DNA of 64,000 nt from Eubacterium_U album (GTDB taxonomy: Bacteria > Bacillota > Clostridia > Lachnospirales > Lachnospiraceae). Under the pieces are notes generated by a model. It was not told where the DNA came from and made no database searches. It saw only the letters and a program-made list of their open reading frames with translations. The position numbers and the translations under genes are program-made. Of the stretch, positions 62,776-64,000 are shown in pieces (the stretch's first letter is position 1; each line of letters begins with the position of its first letter). Location of the stretch: contig NZ_JAODBU010000009.1 in NCBI RefSeq assembly GCF_025336545.1, forward strand, positions 1 through 64,000. The letters are read 5' to 3'.

Positions 62776-64000
62776 TTAACCAACATATGGTAATTGAATC
62801 ACAAACGTGCTTCCTTTTTTCTTTTTGCCGGAGGTTACCGTAATCGTACCTGCGTGTTTTTCGATAATTTCTCTCGATAGAAAAAGTCCGATTCCTGTAC
62901 CACTCTTTTCCATGACCTCCTTGGAACTTCCTCTGTAAAATCGTTGAAAAATTTTGTGATACTCATTCTGCGGAATACCAATTCCCTGATCCTCAATTTC
63001 CATTCTTACAAGATAGTTTCTTTTTTGTAACTGGATAAATATTTTTGAACCACACGGGCTGTACTTGACCGCATTATCCAGAACGTTGATCACAGCTTCA
63101 CCAAGCCACCTTTTATCCTGCATAATCGTGCATGTTTCCAGCTCTTTTTCATAGTCAAAAACGAATTCAATTTCTTTCTCATCCGCTTTAGGATAAGTGC
63201 GGTTCACAGCAGATATGACAGTATCCATAAGCGGAAGTTTTTTCTTATTAATCTGAATCAGTCCAGTTTCCATCTTGGATATTTCAAGAAGTGACTGCAA
63301 TAATGTCTCCAGTCCATCCAGAGCACTCCGACAACGGATACGAAACTCCTCCTGTTCTGTGGCACTTAAGTCATTCTGCATCAGCACACTAAAACAGGTA
63401 TCCAAAGCTGCAACCGGTGTCTTTAACTGGTGAGAAATATCAGAAACCATTTCTTTCGTGTTCTCCTTTTCTGCCCTTGCTTCTTCCTTTATCAACTGAA
63501 TATGATGTCCGATTGCTTCAAGCTGGTCATTCAATTTTTCCAGTTCTGCATGATTTTCCGTTTTCAGTAAATCATCAAATTTATTTTCACGGAATCTGAT
63601 CAGAATTTCTTCCAACTGGTCTAAAATTTTCTGATGACACGCATCTTCTTTTTTCTTCCAATAAAGTAAAAAAGTCAAAAGAAGCACGCATATCACAGTG
63701 CTTACAGCACCGGTCACCATAACCTGATGCCGGAATTGCGAATAAAATGCATTCCCTTTATTCCCCCAGTATCCATATTGCTCCAATAATCGCCTTCCCT
63801 GTTCGTTGGTTTCAATATCCTTATCCTTAAGCAATTCCGAAACAGCATCCAGCCCGGAAAATTTTTCCTTTGCTGCAATTTCTGTCATAAGATTCATTTT
63901 ATATTTATAATCTTCATAAAACACATACGTGGTAAAGCAATTTAATATTGCAAACAATAATATGACAGGTAATACCAAGGAGAGCACTACTGTAATCTTC
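62776..64000 (-). CDS. Sensor histidine kinase, 5' end outside the window
   Basis: At least 408 codons are open to the right edge; the frame starts before the window (KITVVLSLVLPVI...). There are two membrane helices with an external loop of about 75 residues, HAMP-like linker, HisKA box DISHQLKTPVAALD, and ATPase with LGEAVINVLDNAVKYSP, GIGIPQNEY and GTGIGLFLSREIIEKH. A response regulator probably lies just outside. It likely controls the adjacent ABC transporter. Confidence 0.88.
   Translation of the reverse strand, partial: KITVVLSLVLPVILLFAILNCFTTYVFYEDYKYKMNLMTEIAAKEKFSGLDAVSELLKDKDIETNEQGRRLLEQYGYWGNKGNAFYSQFRHQVMVTGAVSTVICVLLLTFLLYWKKKEDACHQKILDQLEEILIRFRENKFDDLLKTENHAELEKLNDQLEAIGHHIQLIKEEARAEKENTKEMVSDISHQLKTPVAALDTCFSVLMQNDLSATEQEEFRIRCRSALDGLETLLQSLLEISKMETGLIQINKKKLPLMDTVISAVNRTYPKADEKEIEFVFDYEKELETCTIMQDKRWLGEAVINVLDNAVKYSPCGSKIFIQLQKRNYLVRMEIEDQGIGIPQNEYHKIFQRFYRGSSKEVMEKSGTGIGLFLSREIIEKHAGTITVTSGKKKKGSTFVIQLPYVG

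Noticed and set aside
1..64000. CRISPR array, rRNA or tRNA genes
   Set aside because: No regularly spaced repeats of CRISPR type, no rRNA-like stretches and no tRNA cloverleaf were recognised by reading both strands. A dedicated scan was not possible.

Overview
The window is AT-rich DNA from an anaerobic low-GC Firmicute, most likely a gut Lachnospiraceae. The evidence is codon use, AGGAGG-type ribosome sites, a DUF4358 lipoprotein, Bce-type transporters, a YesMN-type sugar regulator pair and an mgl operon. The genus cannot be fixed from sequence alone. No rRNA, tRNA or CRISPR array was seen. Most genes lie on the minus strand.

Left part (1-25 kb). This is mostly housekeeping and envelope genes: an orphan CobL-like methyltransferase coupled to adenosine deaminase; a plus-strand fused ABC transporter; a four-gene envelope operon (transglutaminase-like protein, DUF4358 lipoprotein, MBOAT acyltransferase, DHHW/SGNH-like protein); a cupin; a PurF paralogue lacking its N-terminal cysteine; a rhodanese-PP-loop fusion; TcdA; an M18 aminopeptidase; a complete bceRS-bceAB antimicrobial-peptide module; and a P-type ATPase. 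Gene remnants (acyltransferase, azlC, sdaAB, a sensor kinase) lie between them.

Centre (25-37 kb). This is a sugar sensing and uptake locus: mglB-mglA-mglC, then a response regulator, a sensor kinase and two further sugar-binding proteins in overlapping order. The main discovery is here. The MglB-like protein at 35642-36916 reads as a natural circular permutation: the first ~80 residues of the galactose-binding fold sit at its C-terminus. A canonical-order homologue at 26512-27540 serves as an internal control. The permease MglC also carries a ~215-residue coiled-coil extension before its first membrane helix.

Accessory zone (37-50 kb). Many genes are decaying: an XRE/ImmA pair, a truncated HigB-like toxin with an intact HigA-ImmA antitoxin, an AlbA-type ATP-binding gene, a Sir2/macrodomain pair, and fragments of LysR, PPOX and AsnRS genes. 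Several carry a single in-frame nonsense codon. Intact genes here include NUDIX, Fic, an ArsC/Spx-like protein, a zinc macrodomain protein, a large secreted CAP-domain protein with cysteine-rich repeats, and a sigma factor with a ~370-residue C-terminal extension.

Right part (50-64 kb). A mannose-family PTS operon includes a sugar-isomerase-domain deglycase, a HAD phosphatase and the ethanolamine permease EutH, with two divergent GntR regulators. This suggests uptake and cleavage of a glycated amine, possibly an ethanolamine Amadori product. A formate/nitrite transporter gene broken by a decayed IS3 element follows, then a macrolide/Vex-type ABC transporter and a sensor kinase that runs off the right edge.

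A dispersed two-module hairpin repeat occurs at 0.4, 8.8, 24.4, 30.4 and 32.3 kb.
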